A stretch of 64,000 bases of DNA, taken from NCBI GenBank assembly GCA_009760855.2, contig WPIO01000128.1, positions 1,006,001-1,070,000 of the forward strand. The letters are read 5' to 3'. Both the position numbers and the translations under genes were made by a program. Shown piece by piece: positions 47,114 through 57,448 of the stretch (position 1 is its first letter; the number at the start of each line of letters is the position of its first letter). Below the pieces are notes generated by a model. That model worked only from the letters and a program-made list of their open reading frames with translations, had not been told where the DNA came from and made no database searches. This DNA comes from Cristatella mucedo (taxonomy: Eukaryota > Bryozoa > Phylactolaemata > Cristatellidae).

Positions 47114-47587
47114 TTATGCTGATTGTGCTTCTAAAGCTGCAGCAGTGGCCTTTTGTCTTGCGCTAACACCATCAGATAGGTCAGGAAGAACTGCATAACA
47201 CTTGTCTTTAACGATTCCAGAGATGTCTGGTTTAACTCCTGAAACTCCTGAAATAACCGTTGCGAGTGTTGGAAGTTGAGATGCAATCCATGTTGTATAG
47301 CCAGAGATCTCAGAAGGATCGTCAAGAAGTGCATCTACTTTAGACCTAACAGTAGATTCAAGATTTGCTGTTACATCAGTTAACCCGGCAGTTATAATCT
47401 TTTGAGCTTCGATATCACACTCATCGAGATAGAACTTCTTACCCGAATTGTCAGTCATAACTGAAATATCTGAATCAAGTGTTTGTTGATCGTATGCAGT
47501 CATCCTTGACCTAACAAGATAATCAACGTAAGACTTGAGGAGAGTAGCACTAGTAGCGAGATTGGGATCAGTAACGTCGTTCTGCAT
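47114..47587 (-). CDS. Protein of unknown function, 157 aa, Ala/Asp/Thr-rich
   Basis: An intact frame, start signal TTATATAGGAAATG. The first half is helical (LLKSYVDYLVRSRMTAYDQQ). The second half is Ser/Gly/Asp-rich with ISGVSGVKPDISGIVKD, and the C-terminus is Ala-rich (KATAAALEAQSA). Its codon use is more GC-rich than its neighbours'. I do not recognise the family. Confidence 0.6.
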   Translation of the reverse strand: MQNDVTDPNLATSATLLKSYVDYLVRSRMTAYDQQTLDSDISVMTDNSGKKFYLDECDIEAQKIITAGLTDVTANLESTVRSKVDALLDDPSEISGYTTWIASQLPTLATVISGVSGVKPDISGIVKDKCYAVLPDLSDGVSARQKATAAALEAQSA

Positions 47588-47629
47588 TTCCTATATAAAA
47601 AAAAGAAAATTAATTATATGTAAAAATGA

Positions 47630-47887
47630 TTAGTTTTTTGTTTTTACATCATCAAATATTTTATGAAATTTATCAAATGTTAAAGTATATTTTCTTTCTT
47701 TCTTTTTCATTTTATCATATGCATCACAAAAATCTAAAAGAACCCAAATTTGTGGTGCAGGTAGTTTAAACACATACTTATAAAAATCTGTAGGGATGTA
47801 TGGCGTGTCATCCTCTAAACCACAAAACTTTTTAGCAATTCTTATAGCATACTCACAACAAAGAATTCTTGAAACTTTTTGATCCAT
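47630..47887 (-). CDS. Small helical protein, paralogue family member 1
   Basis: Intact 85 aa, start MDQKVSRILCCEYAIRIAKK. It shares an N-terminal VSRILxCE pattern with the gene at 48476 and overall layout with 48166: a Cys-containing first helix, then Y/F and a helix ending in LL(D/E)xC(D/E)A. Start signal TTATATAGGAAAG. No known domain. Confidence 0.55.
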   Translation of the reverse strand: MDQKVSRILCCEYAIRIAKKFCGLEDDTPYIPTDFYKYVFKLPAPQIWVLLDFCDAYDKMKKKERKYTLTFDKFHKIFDDVKTKN

Positions 47888-47896
47888 CTTTCTTTC

Positions 47897-48166
47897 CTAT
47901 ATAAGTTTTTTAAATTTTCTTTCCTCACTAATTTTTTCAACCTCATCACATATTTTAATTTCACATTCTAAAATACTTTCATAATGATTAGCTATCTCTA
48001 AAAGTGTGTCAATAAATAATGAGTCTAATTCTTTTAAAAATTGATAGGATTTACAACAAATAGTATCATGAGGAAGACCACCTAGTAATTTTGAACAGAG
48101 ATTAATTAAATTTGTATGAGCGTTATAATTTTTAATAATCTTTTCAAACTTGTCATCAAAATCCAT
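47897..48166 (-). CDS. Small helical protein, paralogue family member 2
   Basis: Intact 89 aa, start signal TTATATAGGAAATG. All-helical by composition, with LINLCSKLLGGLPHD and LFIDTLLEIANHYESILECE. The second phrase aligns with LLDFCDAYDKM and VLIEICEASDKL of the flanking genes, which suggests tandem duplication of an ancestral small gene. Function unknown. Confidence 0.55.
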   Translation of the reverse strand: MDFDDKFEKIIKNYNAHTNLINLCSKLLGGLPHDTICCKSYQFLKELDSLFIDTLLEIANHYESILECEIKICDEVEKISEERKFKKLI

Positions 48167-48200
48167 TTCCTATATAAGGTTTAAGAATTGTTTAATAGAA

Positions 48201-48476
48201 CTAATTAATTTGTACTCCTTGTTTTGTTTTTGGGGTGTTTGATTTCTTTGCGGCTTCTTCAAGCATTTCATTTATCTTACCTCTACAATCCATTAGTTTA
48301 TCAGAAGCTTCACAGATTTCTATAAGAACTCTAACAAAAGAACTATCTAAATCTGGAATAAGTTTATCAAGAGAGTGTCTAATTATACGTTGATCATTTC
48401 CTTTTAGTTTTTGAAGACAGATCTTTACAGCCATATCTCTGGATTGTTCACAGCTTAGAATTCTCGAGACGTCCGT
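48201..48476 (-). pseudogene. Small helical protein, paralogue family member 3, ACG at start
   Basis: The codons before the ATG at 48434 are open and read DVSRILSCEQSRD, matching the beginning of family member 1 (QKVSRILCCEYA). The expected initiator is ACG at 48474-48476, two bases after TTATATAGAA. So the start codon appears to be mutated, unless translation begins at ACG or at the internal ATG (77 aa). Confidence 0.55.
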
Positions 48477-48499
48477 TTCTATATAAGTAGAACTATTTT

Positions 48500-48736
48500 T
48501 TATAACTCATTTTCTTCATTTAAATAATCACTTCGAAAAGGGGGTATATCATCAGTTTCAGTGTAAAAAGTAAAGTCATCTTCAGCGGATTCAAACTCAG
48601 ATTCGGATTCGGATTCGGATTCATGTATATAATCAGGATCTTCGGATTCTGTATCTGGTATTGACTCCATATCTGAAATACTTATATCCATAGAGCTTTC
48701 TTCAACTTTTAAAAACTCTGGATTTTCGTTTTCCAT
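48500..48736 (-). CDS. Small acidic Ser/Glu-rich protein
   Basis: The start MENENPEFLKVEESS is chosen at 48736 because ATTATAGAA lies directly upstream; longer frames have no signal. It is 78 residues, very acidic, with a run of Glu-Ser pairs (HESESESESEFES). Likely disordered; acidic proteins of this sort can act as DNA mimics or chaperones, but I see no specific motif. It starts 26 bp past the PolB stop. Confidence 0.5.
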   Translation of the reverse strand: MENENPEFLKVEESSMDISISDMESIPDTESEDPDYIHESESESESEFESAEDDFTFYTETDDIPPFRSDYLNEENEL

Positions 48737-48761
48737 TTCTATAATAATGAAATTATTTTTG

Positions 48762-51700
48762 TTAAATACATTTATGACATTGACCTTCACTCAAAGCTTT
48801 ATCAATCTTATAATGTCCATAAGCATAACTACAACATCCGCAGTCTAACCAGTAACGTTTTGATTCAAATGGTGATAGTGCAACTTTTTCCATCCCATTA
48901 GTAAATAGTTTGTGTTTATCTTGAGATATTTTATGAAACTTTCTAATTTGATTTTCACCAAACTTCTCATTTTGTTTACCTTTAAAAATTTCTATACTTT
49001 CAGTTAAACAACTAGCAAATGTGTCATGCCCCATAGTTTTAGTTAAAACTGCTTTTGTTACTCCTTTTGCAGCAGCTTTTCTTTCAGCATCAACAATACT
49101 TAAAGAGTATAGCTTTGGTCTTAAAACACAAACTTCTGAAATTAATTTTCCTTCTGCCTCATCGTTAAATTTACCGATTGTATTATCATCAAAATAATCA
49201 GGCATTGCTTTCATATCATCGTAAAGATTAGGTGTTTCAATGTTCATAATTAAAGAATCAGTGTCAGTATAGATTAAACTAACCTTGTCTCCATATTTCT
49301 GTTTTATAACATCGTAATAAAACTTTTGCATATGTAACTTTGATAAATCTAGAATTGCACTACCCATGAATATTGGTTTATTTAATTTTGTTTTCGATTG
49401 ATTCATTTGAAAGATTGTCAAATATTCTCCAAAGTCTCTAAAGTTAACCATATTTGGATCTCTTATTCGTTTATTGAATTTCTTTTTTCCTGCTTCATCA
49501 ATAGTACTAACTAAATAAGTTTGAACTATTTTTTCAACCTCTTCGCAGGTTTTACCATAGAATGAATTCATTATAAGTTTCCAAAGGTTTCTTAAAAACT
49601 TTTTACTTGAATTTAATGCTTTCATTTCAGCACACATTTCAATATAAGGTTTAAGCAATCTAGATTGATTAAACTTAAAAACTTTCTTTACATCACAAAC
49701 CATTGCGTGTGTTAAACAGAATTTTAAATATCTATAATGAAGAAGATAATCTTTTTTTGGAATAAAATCACATATTAACTTTGGAATATTACTTGCTCCT
49801 GTTTTGACCTTATTTTGAAAATTTAAATATTCACTACAATGAACAACTCTATTAGAAGCACATAATGGATATTCATTGTGTAAATCATGATAATACTCTT
49901 TAGTTTTTGGATCGTACTCGATATCAACGACAAAGAAGTAACCAGTATCTGATTCATCCTCCAACTTAAGAATTCTATCAATATCCCACCCTTCATTTGA
50001 AATTTCAACAGTGTTCCCTTGAGGAAGAAGCTCCATCATTGCTGTAGGATATAGACTTGTTGCATCTTGATAAGTTATCCATGATATTGATTTATCCTTA
50101 TCATAATCAGGAACTAATGGATTATTTGCCTTAACAAGTCTACTGCTAACCTGACATATTCCTCCACGAATAGATTTTTTTAACATGTTATAATTCTCTC
50201 TATCAGATAATAACTCAATCTTTACTCCTGAAAACCATAGTACTGCATTCCATGAGAAGTTTGGTGTTGTTACAAAGTTTGCTGGATCTAATTTTAGTTT
50301 TGATACCAATCCTTTTCTAAAACTTTCGAAACAATCAGCAAGCAATAAAACGTCTGTTTGAAGATATAAATTATGATATTCTAACATATTTTTACAATCA
50401 AACTCTTTCCAAACATCATTTGCTTTTTTTAACTTTCATCTGATATACCAGTCATGTAAACACTTGAATAACAATCATCTTTAATTGGAAGAGATGAAGT
50501 GAAAAACTTCTCAAAAGAGTCCATGAACTCGTAAGGATATTCTCCTTTAGTTGCTAGCATATTAAGGTTTTTATTTGGATAAAGTTCACTTAAAACTTTC
50601 TTAGAAATCGGAAAACAATCAATAGTTTTACCCATTGTTGATGCGATAAAATTTAATGAACCAAGCATAAATTGTGCACTATCCTTAAAAACAATATCTG
50701 TAACCCTTAACATCATATACTTCTCAAGATTATTAGCTATTGGTTGTGCTTCAACACTAAAATTTTCAAGAGCTTTAACAATTATGTGTGAGCCATGTCC
50801 TCTAAAGTTGTGAAATATAACAGGAAGTTGCCATCTTCTAAAGTTAATTCCAGCTTTTAAGTTGCAAATATGATGCGCTGGGCCTCTATATTTATTTGTT
50901 AGATGGCAGTGATCGTGGACTTTTCTCAAATCACTTACTTTAGAATTAAATGGCTCTTTACACATCCAACAGAATAAAGCATTTTCATATTCATCATCTT
51001 CAATTTCAGTTAAACTATCCATTTTACTTTCTCCAATATGTTCAATCAATGTGCTTTTCAAAAAATCTGATAATTCAAATAATCTTCGTAGAAACTTAAC
51101 AACACAATCAGATCCAACATTAATAAACCTATCAAAAACTTCCCCCTTCCAATCAACTATGATAAAAGCAGCTGAACATGGTGTGTGTAGTAAGGAATTT
51201 TCTTGTTTTTCAATTATACACTCAAAATCTGCATAATAAACGTATGGGCATGTATTAGGATGTTAGAAAGAATCAAACTTAATAAACTTACCATGTGGCA
51301 TTAGATAAACAGTGTTTCCCGAGTTCATACTTTCACATATTTCTAAATGATTAGCTACTTGTTTTTATCAAAGAATCTATTTAAACATCTATGACAATAA
51401 TACTGTTTTCCTCCAGAGTTTGTTGGTCTACATAATGAATTACAATTACTAATCAACATATAATGTTCTTTTTTACCTTTAACAACTAGCAAAAGATTTA
51501 CATGTCTACCTTCTTTTTCATCTGATTTTTTTACAACTCAGTGGTGAAACCCTTGATTCTTTATACCCACACGAGTAAACTTTTATACTAACATTCATCG
51601 CCTTCTCTAATTTATTAACATCTTTAACCATTAAGGGCCATTCAATCTCATTAAGAAGATTAGAGTGATTATTAGCTAATATCGTTTTTAAGTCATTTAT

Positions 51701-52359
51701 TTTCCACTTATTTCTTTCCACTGGTTTTAGAGACCTTAAAACACACCACAAAGCGCAAAACTCATCATTAAGATTTTTTAAATTAATTGCACACCTTTTC
51801 TTAACAAGATATTCAGGTGTTTCAAAGTATGTACCACTGCTTAAAGGTATGTATTTAGAAATAACAACAGAGAATGAATAATAACCAATAAATAACCATC
51901 CAGAACCAACATTTCTTTCTACTAACATCTCAGAATTAGTTCCTAAAGAAAGCATTACTTTTTCATATATTAAGTTAGATGATTCACTATCCATCGTTAA
52001 CATTGATTTTGATTGTGCTCCTTTTTTTCTATGTCTCCATTATTAAACATTCTCATGTCGAATGATATTTTAAAATGAACTCTAACAAACCTCCATGAAC
52101 TTTTAACTCTGTCAAGTAATTCATTTGTTTGATACCTAAGAGACTCTTTAAGTGACTCAAAGTCTGCATATGTTCTTTTTGTTTTATAAGAAAAAGATAA
52201 AGTATTTCCACTACCAGAAATAACAGGTTCTATGAAACCAACTTTGTTTAGTCTTCCTTTTTTTCCAAGGTATTTTCTACTTGATGGTTTCAAATCAATC
52301 TTCATTAACCTTCTAGATTCAAAAGAGAAAGAATTTCCATGACCTACTCGAGAAGACAT
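48762..52359 (-). pseudogene. Family B DNA polymerase (protein-primed type)
   Basis: About 1,190 codons beginning MSSRVGHGNSFSFESRRLMK, start signal TTATATAGCAAATG inside the right TIR. The order is N-terminal domain, a zinc-binding region (YYCHRCLNRFF), 3'-5' exonuclease (YADFECII; HNFRGHGSHI; EYHNLYLQTDVLLLAD), polymerase motif A (YQDATSLYPTAM), motif B (LIMNSFYGK), motif C (YTDTDS) and KLYSL. The last 541 codons are open. Upstream, frameshifts lie near 52000, 51525, 51365 and 50428, and a TAA at 51263-51265. In the second exonuclease motif the expected catalytic Asp is Gly (codon GGC at 50793-50795). It would replicate the linear element. Confidence 0.93.
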
Positions 52360-52524
52360 TTGCTATATAAGGTAAAAATTTGTATGCTAATTGATGATGA
52401 TTTGAATTTAGTTATGACAGAATGTTTCCTTTTACGATATCGGGTAATTTTTTTCCAACCGAAGGTGAAACCGAGGTTGGGGAAAAATTAGACGATGTCG
52501 TAAAAGGGAACATTCCTATCATCA
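52283..52524 (-). repeat. Right terminal inverted repeat of element 1
   Basis: Reverse complement of 29595-29841. It includes the tip palindrome and the PolB start, so PolB transcription begins within the terminal repeat. Confidence 0.93.
52412..52524. repeat. Terminal palindrome (hairpin), right tip
   Basis: GAATGTTTCCTTTTACGATA at 52420 pairs with the GTCGTAAAAGGGAACATTCC arm ending near 52515. The outer end reads CCTATCATCA. Arm order matches the left tip when both are read from outside inward. Confidence 0.9.
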
Positions 52525-52529
52525 GCCCT
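52525..52529. other. Target-site duplication, right copy (GCCCT)
   Basis: Identical to 29590-29594, directly outside the terminal repeat. Confidence 0.75.
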
Positions 52530-53260
52530 CTCGACCTTGGGCGTAGCTGTTATTGTTTTTGTCGGACCCTAGCTCTCGGTGTCCGTCCTAGGCCTAATTC
52601 TTCTTGGCTAGTCCTCGGCTAACCATTGGCCAGCCATTGGCTAGCCCTTGGCCAGTCCTTAGCCAGCCCTTGGCCAGTCCTTGACCAATCCTTGGCCAAT
52701 CCTAGGCTAGTCCGCCTGCTACGGTTGCTCTAGGTGCCCTAGTCAGACCCACTAAGGCAAGGGCTAATATCGCGGCTAGCCTGAGAGCTGCTCCGTTGCA
52801 CATTCATACCATCCTTTTCGAGCTGTTGGATGGTTCGCACCCAACTCGACCCGTTAAAGATGTATACATTCATATCCACACCATCAATCTCAGGCTGTTG
52901 GATGGTTCGCACCAACTCAACCGGTTAGAGATGCATACATTCATACAATCCTTTTTGAGCTGTTGGATGGGTCTCACCCAACTCGACCCGTTAAAGATGT
53001 AAAGCTCATTAAACATCGAATCGATGGAGTCAATGATAACGTCTAACGTTTTTGAAAACATTTGCAAGTATTCACTCACAGTAATGTCTTCTGCAACTGC
53101 TAGATCGTCATCAAAATACTGATCATCGAAAACGAATGCTATTTCATCGCAAGAGGTCATTTTGGAAAGAAAGATGACTCCTACTCACGTGATATATCAG
53201 GAATTCCCCAACAGTCTAAATTTAGTACATGATGTAATACGATTGATAACAAGATTTTTA
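52530..53260. other. Host spacer between the two Polintons, two minisatellites
   Basis: Bases 52615-52715 hold imperfect 12-13 bp CCTTGGCCAGT units. Bases ~52800-53000 hold three ~65-72 bp units starting TTGGATGG(T/G)TC at 52826, 52898 and 52963, related to the single unit at 29027-29073. A minus-strand frame of 96 codons (53160-52870) starts MTSCDEIAFVFDDQYFDDDL but runs into these repeats and has no recognisable domain. Confidence 0.6.
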
Positions 53261-53273
53261 TTAATATAGGAGA

Positions 53274-53676
53274 ATGTCAGACCTTCGAACCAAAATACGC
53301 AAATACCAAGTATAATCAAATACTTTTAGATAATGATAGAATTAAAGGTTGCTTAACTAAATTAATAAGAGTTAAATATGTTTTTCAATGTATAGGTATA
53401 TTAATATCTCTTGCGATTGCAGTAACCAGTACTTACATTCAAAAACATGGAGAACTTTCTCACGTAGCAACTGTATTAGGTGCACTATCAACAATGATAA
53501 TCTCAATAGATAGTACAATATCACAAATTGATAGAAGGAAAAGATCTACTCTTCAAGCAAATCATAACTTAATTTCAAAGATTGTTGATGCATTAGACGA
53601 TGATAAAGTAACTAAAGAAGAAGTCGATGAAATATTAATTGAACCATTAGAAAGTCCAGACTCTTCTAAGGCTTAA
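53274..53676 (+). pseudogene. Two-transmembrane-helix protein (element 2)
   Basis: Start signal TTAATATAGGAGAATG. MSDLRTK is followed by a frameshift near 53295, then 125 codons are open: IKGCLTKLIRVKYVFQ, a first membrane helix IGILISLAIAVTSTYI, a second VATVLGALSTMIISI, and ALDDDKVTKEEVDEI. Homologue of 46660-46262. Its tail overlaps the convergent integrase end by 11 bp. Confidence 0.7.
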
Positions 53677-54539
53677 CAACTTGTAATTCCTCTCTAACAA
53701 AACTTCTCTTAACATCATTTATCCAATATCTAACAGCTTGTTCTTGCAATACCATTATTCTAACAATAGTATGTTTAGTTAAACTCTATATTGGGTCTGT
53801 AGCTCTTCTTCTCTTTTCATCTTCCCCTTCACCTGGTTCTAATAAGTATCTAACACTTGTTTCAAGTTCTAATAACAGTTCTCGTTCTCCTACTTTTCTA
53901 TGATATTTTGGTTTCTTTATTTTTACTTTTTCTTTTTTTATCGCTTTAAAAGATTTTTCACCTATTGCTTTCGTAACCCTATTATTTAGATAATCAATAA
54001 TCTTTGGTAAATTATCAATCCAATCTCGGTTTCTAGTATATTCTCCTTTATTGATACTTTCTATTTCTTTTTCATACTGAGCAATGAATGCTTTCTCAGA
54101 AACTGTTCTATTCATTCTTTCAACTAATGCAACACTCTTTTTAGTAGTGCCTTCAATTATTTGTGTTTCATGTTTTTTCATTTCTTTAGCAAACTCACCT
54201 CTAAACTCTGATCCTGGATCAACTGTCATTTTCTTTGGCCATGTCAAAGGATCTTTATTATAAATATCTATTATTGCTTTTGTTACTTCTTTAGAAGACT
54301 TTGTTTTAAGAGGTCTTGAATCTTTATATCTACTAGCAACATCAATAACACTAATTGCATATTTATATCCAGAATCATTAGGCATGTATAAAATGTCTGC
54401 TTGATGATTTTCATTAGGCTCAATAATATTAAAGAAACATTGTGGAATTTTCTTAGGTCTTGGTTTTAATACTTGACTTATATCTGAGTCAGGATTGAAT
54501 TTACCTTCTTTTTTTCCATTTAGAATTAAAAAAACGACA
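53666..54539 (-). pseudogene. Retroviral-type (rve) integrase (element 2)
   Basis: All three catalytic positions lie in one open stretch (NHQADILYMP, DPGSEFRGEF, VALVERMNRT). The N-terminus is broken by stops and a frameshift within the first 15 codons, and there is a frameshift or stop upstream of the open frame at 54385. A TAG at 53786-53788 replaces the Trp codon of the conserved DPIWSL. The C-terminal tail resumes in frame to RSFVREELQVVKP. Confidence 0.85.
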
Positions 54540-54550
54540 TTCTATAGAAA

Positions 54551-54939
54551 ATGAAAATATTTTGTGAAACATGTTTGAATACATTTAATGAAACTGATTA
54601 TCTAGAAGAAAAACATCCTTACTATTATCAAGAAACAAAGAGACCAAAAAGAAAATATGAAATACGTTGTGATATCTGTGATAAATATATGAATGAAACA
54701 TAATTGGATTCTAGTCTTATGCGTAATGATGATATTATAATTTTTTCATATTTTAACATAAATACTAACTCATTTAAGAAAGAGAGACCAACTAAATTAT
54801 ATTCATTAGTTAAGAAACACTTAAAAAACAATGTTGCTCTACTTTATTACATCATTGTTTACAACATGAAGCTATTTGTTCTATTTCAAAACTATTCACT
54901 CTTCTTAAAGGTAAACGTAAAGCAACAATGTTAAAATAG
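54551..54939 (+). pseudogene. Zinc-finger protein (element 2)
   Basis: MKIFCETCLNTFNETDYLEE and RCDICDKYMNE keep the CxxC pairs, but CSYC of element 1 reads FSYF here. An in-frame TAA at 54701-54703 follows MNET. A later frame switch leads to a Cys/His-rich end (QCCSTLLHHCLQHEAIC) and a basic tail. Divergent from the integrase, 11 bp apart, start signal TCTATAGAAAATG. Confidence 0.6.
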
Positions 54940-54969
54940 TTAATAGTTTTAATATATCATTTATACTAT

Positions 54970-55827
54970 TCAGGAGGGTACATAACTGACCAAGATGTTT
55001 ACTCTTAGTTTTCCAGTTGTATCAATGAAATAGTACTCTGTTGGAAGTCTTGTAAAATAAACATAATACTTTAAATCCTCACCTGTTGGAGAAGTATTTA
55101 TAGCTCTTACATCTCCAGATACTGCAGTTGTATCGGTAGTAGGTTTTAGAAACATACAATTAGATGCTCCAACAACCATAACAGTTAATATCATTATAGG
55201 TGGTGCAGTTTTATTTGTCCATGAATAAGGTGTTGATAGATTTAGTATTGAGTTCTTTGCATTGGGATCCATTGATAGAGCTAGTACTTCTGTTATTTTT
55301 TTAACTGTTCTATCTACATAAGATCTAGTCGCTACATCAAGAGGATTAACAGCATTGGCAACGTTTGTTATTGAATATCCACCCATATCAATATTTGTTG
55401 TTGATGGAAATCCTTTCAATAATACATCTCGTTTCATCCCACCATATGTAACACAAAAATCATCATTTAATAGTACTGGTTGGGTATTACCTGAGTTCCA
55501 ATAAGTAGATGTTATAGCAAAACTATTCATGTTTAAATCTCTAGTCATTGCATCAACAGTCTTCTTAACATAATTACTTACTTGACTAAAATTAACATCA
55601 TCTGTAGGATTAACACCAGATGCTGAATTCGTAATTGTTTAACCACCAAGATTCGATGTAGACCCCGATTTAACAATAAATTTAGAATCTGCATAATTTT
55701 TTGTAACTACATCACTATCATTGATTGGATCGGATAAATTAGCAATTCTATTACCATTTGCATTAAGATCAGATAATATCATACCATTAACTTTGGAAAC
55801 ATAATCTTCTTCTCTAAACTGTGACAT
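54970..55827 (-). pseudogene. Phage-tail-fibre-like protein 4 (element 2)
   Basis: One frame of ~286 codons with a single TAA at 55639-55641. Repeats: SDLNANGNRIANLSDPINDS with VVTKNYADSKF, and MGGYSITNVANAVNPLDVAT with RSYVD. The tip (PYSWTNKTAPPIMILTVMVV) is very similar to 44120-44975, and the intact end reads GKLRVNILVSYVPS. Start signal AATATATAGAAAATG. Confidence 0.75.
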
Positions 55828-56641
55828 TTTCTATATATTCACTGATTAATATTTTGCTTCTTTCTAATATCTCTTTTACAACAGGAACTGTTCTTCGAAA
55901 TCTTCCATAATCATCTTCCTCAACAACTTGTATTTCGACTTTTTTATATAATATTTTATATCAAAACCAAAGCTCTTTTTATAATTAAATCTACCTTAAT
56001 CACTTATTATATCAAATTCAAAATCCTAATATTTTTCATCTTTAAGTAAATACATAAAAAGTGGTTCTCTTATTGGCATATCAAAATCATAAATTGTTGG
56101 TATCCAAACAGTCCCAGCAGCAACAAAACATTTAGGAATATCATCACAATTCAATCCAGGTACACAGATTTCCAATTCACTAGAAAAACATCTACTTAAT
56201 TTTAGTACATGTAGTCGTAATAAACATTGAGCAAGGTATTGTTTTGGAATAAAATCTTCTACAATAATTCTAGACCATAAACATTTTATTTCTATTATTG
56301 TATCTTCATCTATAATACCGTCTGGGGAATATCTATAAACACCATCACTAGTGAAACATTCATTTGAATTCTCAATAGTTCTATCTAATTTCATTTCTAA
56401 ATATTTTGCAGCGATTGATTCATATACTTTACCAAGTAACATTTGTGCACATCTCATTGGTTGAGAATTAGCAATATATTTTTTTAGTTTTCTATTAGCA
56501 ATTAGTTCTATATCACAATCAGTTTGACTACCAATAACCATATCATTTCCTAAACCAGAATAAACTTCTGATCCACCAATATTTAGACTCATATATCTCT
56601 TCCATTCATCAGACCCCTGAATAAAATTCGTTTTTTTGCAT
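55814..56641 (-). pseudogene. YqaJ-type exonuclease (element 2)
   Basis: IQGSDEWKRYMSLNIGGSEV, YRYSPDGIIDEDTIIEIKCL and PKQYLAQCLLRLHVL match the element-1 gene. As there, the nearest ATG (56641) is out of frame with IQGSDEW. The 188-codon frame from 56592 ends at 56026 after DEKY, and the remaining C-terminal part (YYIKK region) is frameshifted. The end overlaps the fibre gene start. Confidence 0.7.
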
Positions 56642-56663
56642 TATATTATGATATAATTTGATT

Positions 56664-57420
56664 TTATATAATTTGATCATTTGCTGTACCACTTGCCCCA
56701 GTCAAAATAATATCTCTATCAAATCCACCAACACGAGTCATTTCAAGTGTAAATGGGATACTATAAAGAATTTTATTCATATCAGCACAAAAACCAGAGA
56801 TTCTTGCTAGAGGCAAAGTAATACAGAAATTTTCAACCTCATCAATATTGTTATTTATATTTCCTCTTCTAAATACATATTCAGTGTTTGAAGCACTAGC
56901 TCTAGCAGCATTAGGGCTAACATAAGAAGTAAGACCTCCAGCTAAATCATCAATTTCACTTGCTTCATCTTTTCTCCATCCAGTAGCAGGACCTTCAGTT
57001 CTAATATATTCATTAGGATAACATAGAAGATTCATTAGTGTTGAGACACTCCCTACTCCTTCTTTTAGTGGTAGGCTTTCAATATTTTCAGTGCCAAGTC
57101 TTATATTCATACTACTAAACATCCATGCAGCAGCTTTTATTAACAAGACTGAATGCAAGATTTTTATGAGGAGTAGCAAAAGCTCCACCAGCTGCAGTCT
57201 GGACTTGTATTTGTCCTTCAAGTAAAAGATAACTATCAGATAGAACATAACAGGTTTGTTGTTCACCAGGAATAATGAAACTAATTAATTTACTAGTAAC
57301 ATTATCAGTCTCATTTCCATTAACTTGATAAAACTCACTAAATTGATAGTCTTTAAGTTAATATTCAGGAAACTCGGGATCTTCAAGTTCGAGTATACTA
57401 TCAATAGGTGCACTTGCCAT
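56664..57420 (-). pseudogene. Major capsid protein, C-terminal half deleted (element 2)
   Basis: It begins MASAPIDSILELEDPEFPEY followed by TAA, then continues through frames with QTCYVLSDSYLLLEGQIQVQ, MNIRLGTENIESLP, YIRTEGPATGWRKDEASEID and RISGFCADMNKILY, and stops after GASGTANDQII. The ~290 residues that follow in element 1 (42430-43294) are missing, and the YqaJ gene starts 23 bp later. So a deletion of about 0.85 kb removed the second jelly roll. Confidence 0.82.
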
Positions 57421-57448
57421 TTTCTTCTCTATATGAAAAACTAAAATT

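Larger units (their letters stand above)
29595..52524. mobile_element. Polinton/Maverick (adintovirus-like) element 1, complete
   Basis: A 22,930-bp AT-rich element bounded by ~245-bp inverted repeats and a GCCCT target duplication. It carries the hallmark Polinton set: PolB, rve-type integrase, A32-like packaging ATPase, adenain-like protease, major capsid protein and penton-like minor capsid proteins. Length and gene set fit the known 15-40 kb range of Polintons. Lesions in most virion genes mark it as an endogenous, decaying copy, though some frameshifts could be assembly indels. Confidence 0.95.

Noticed and set aside
29595-52524. A prophage or free virus genome because of the fibre-like and HNH genes
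   Set aside because: The PolB, rve integrase, adenain-like protease, TIRs and target duplication, together with the flanking eukaryotic satellites, fit an integrated Polinton.
52870-53160. 96-codon minus-strand frame (MTSCDEIAFVFDDQYFDDDL...) as a Polinton or host gene
   Set aside because: It extends into the 65-72 bp minisatellite, has no start signal of the Polinton type, no homologue in element 1 and no known domain.
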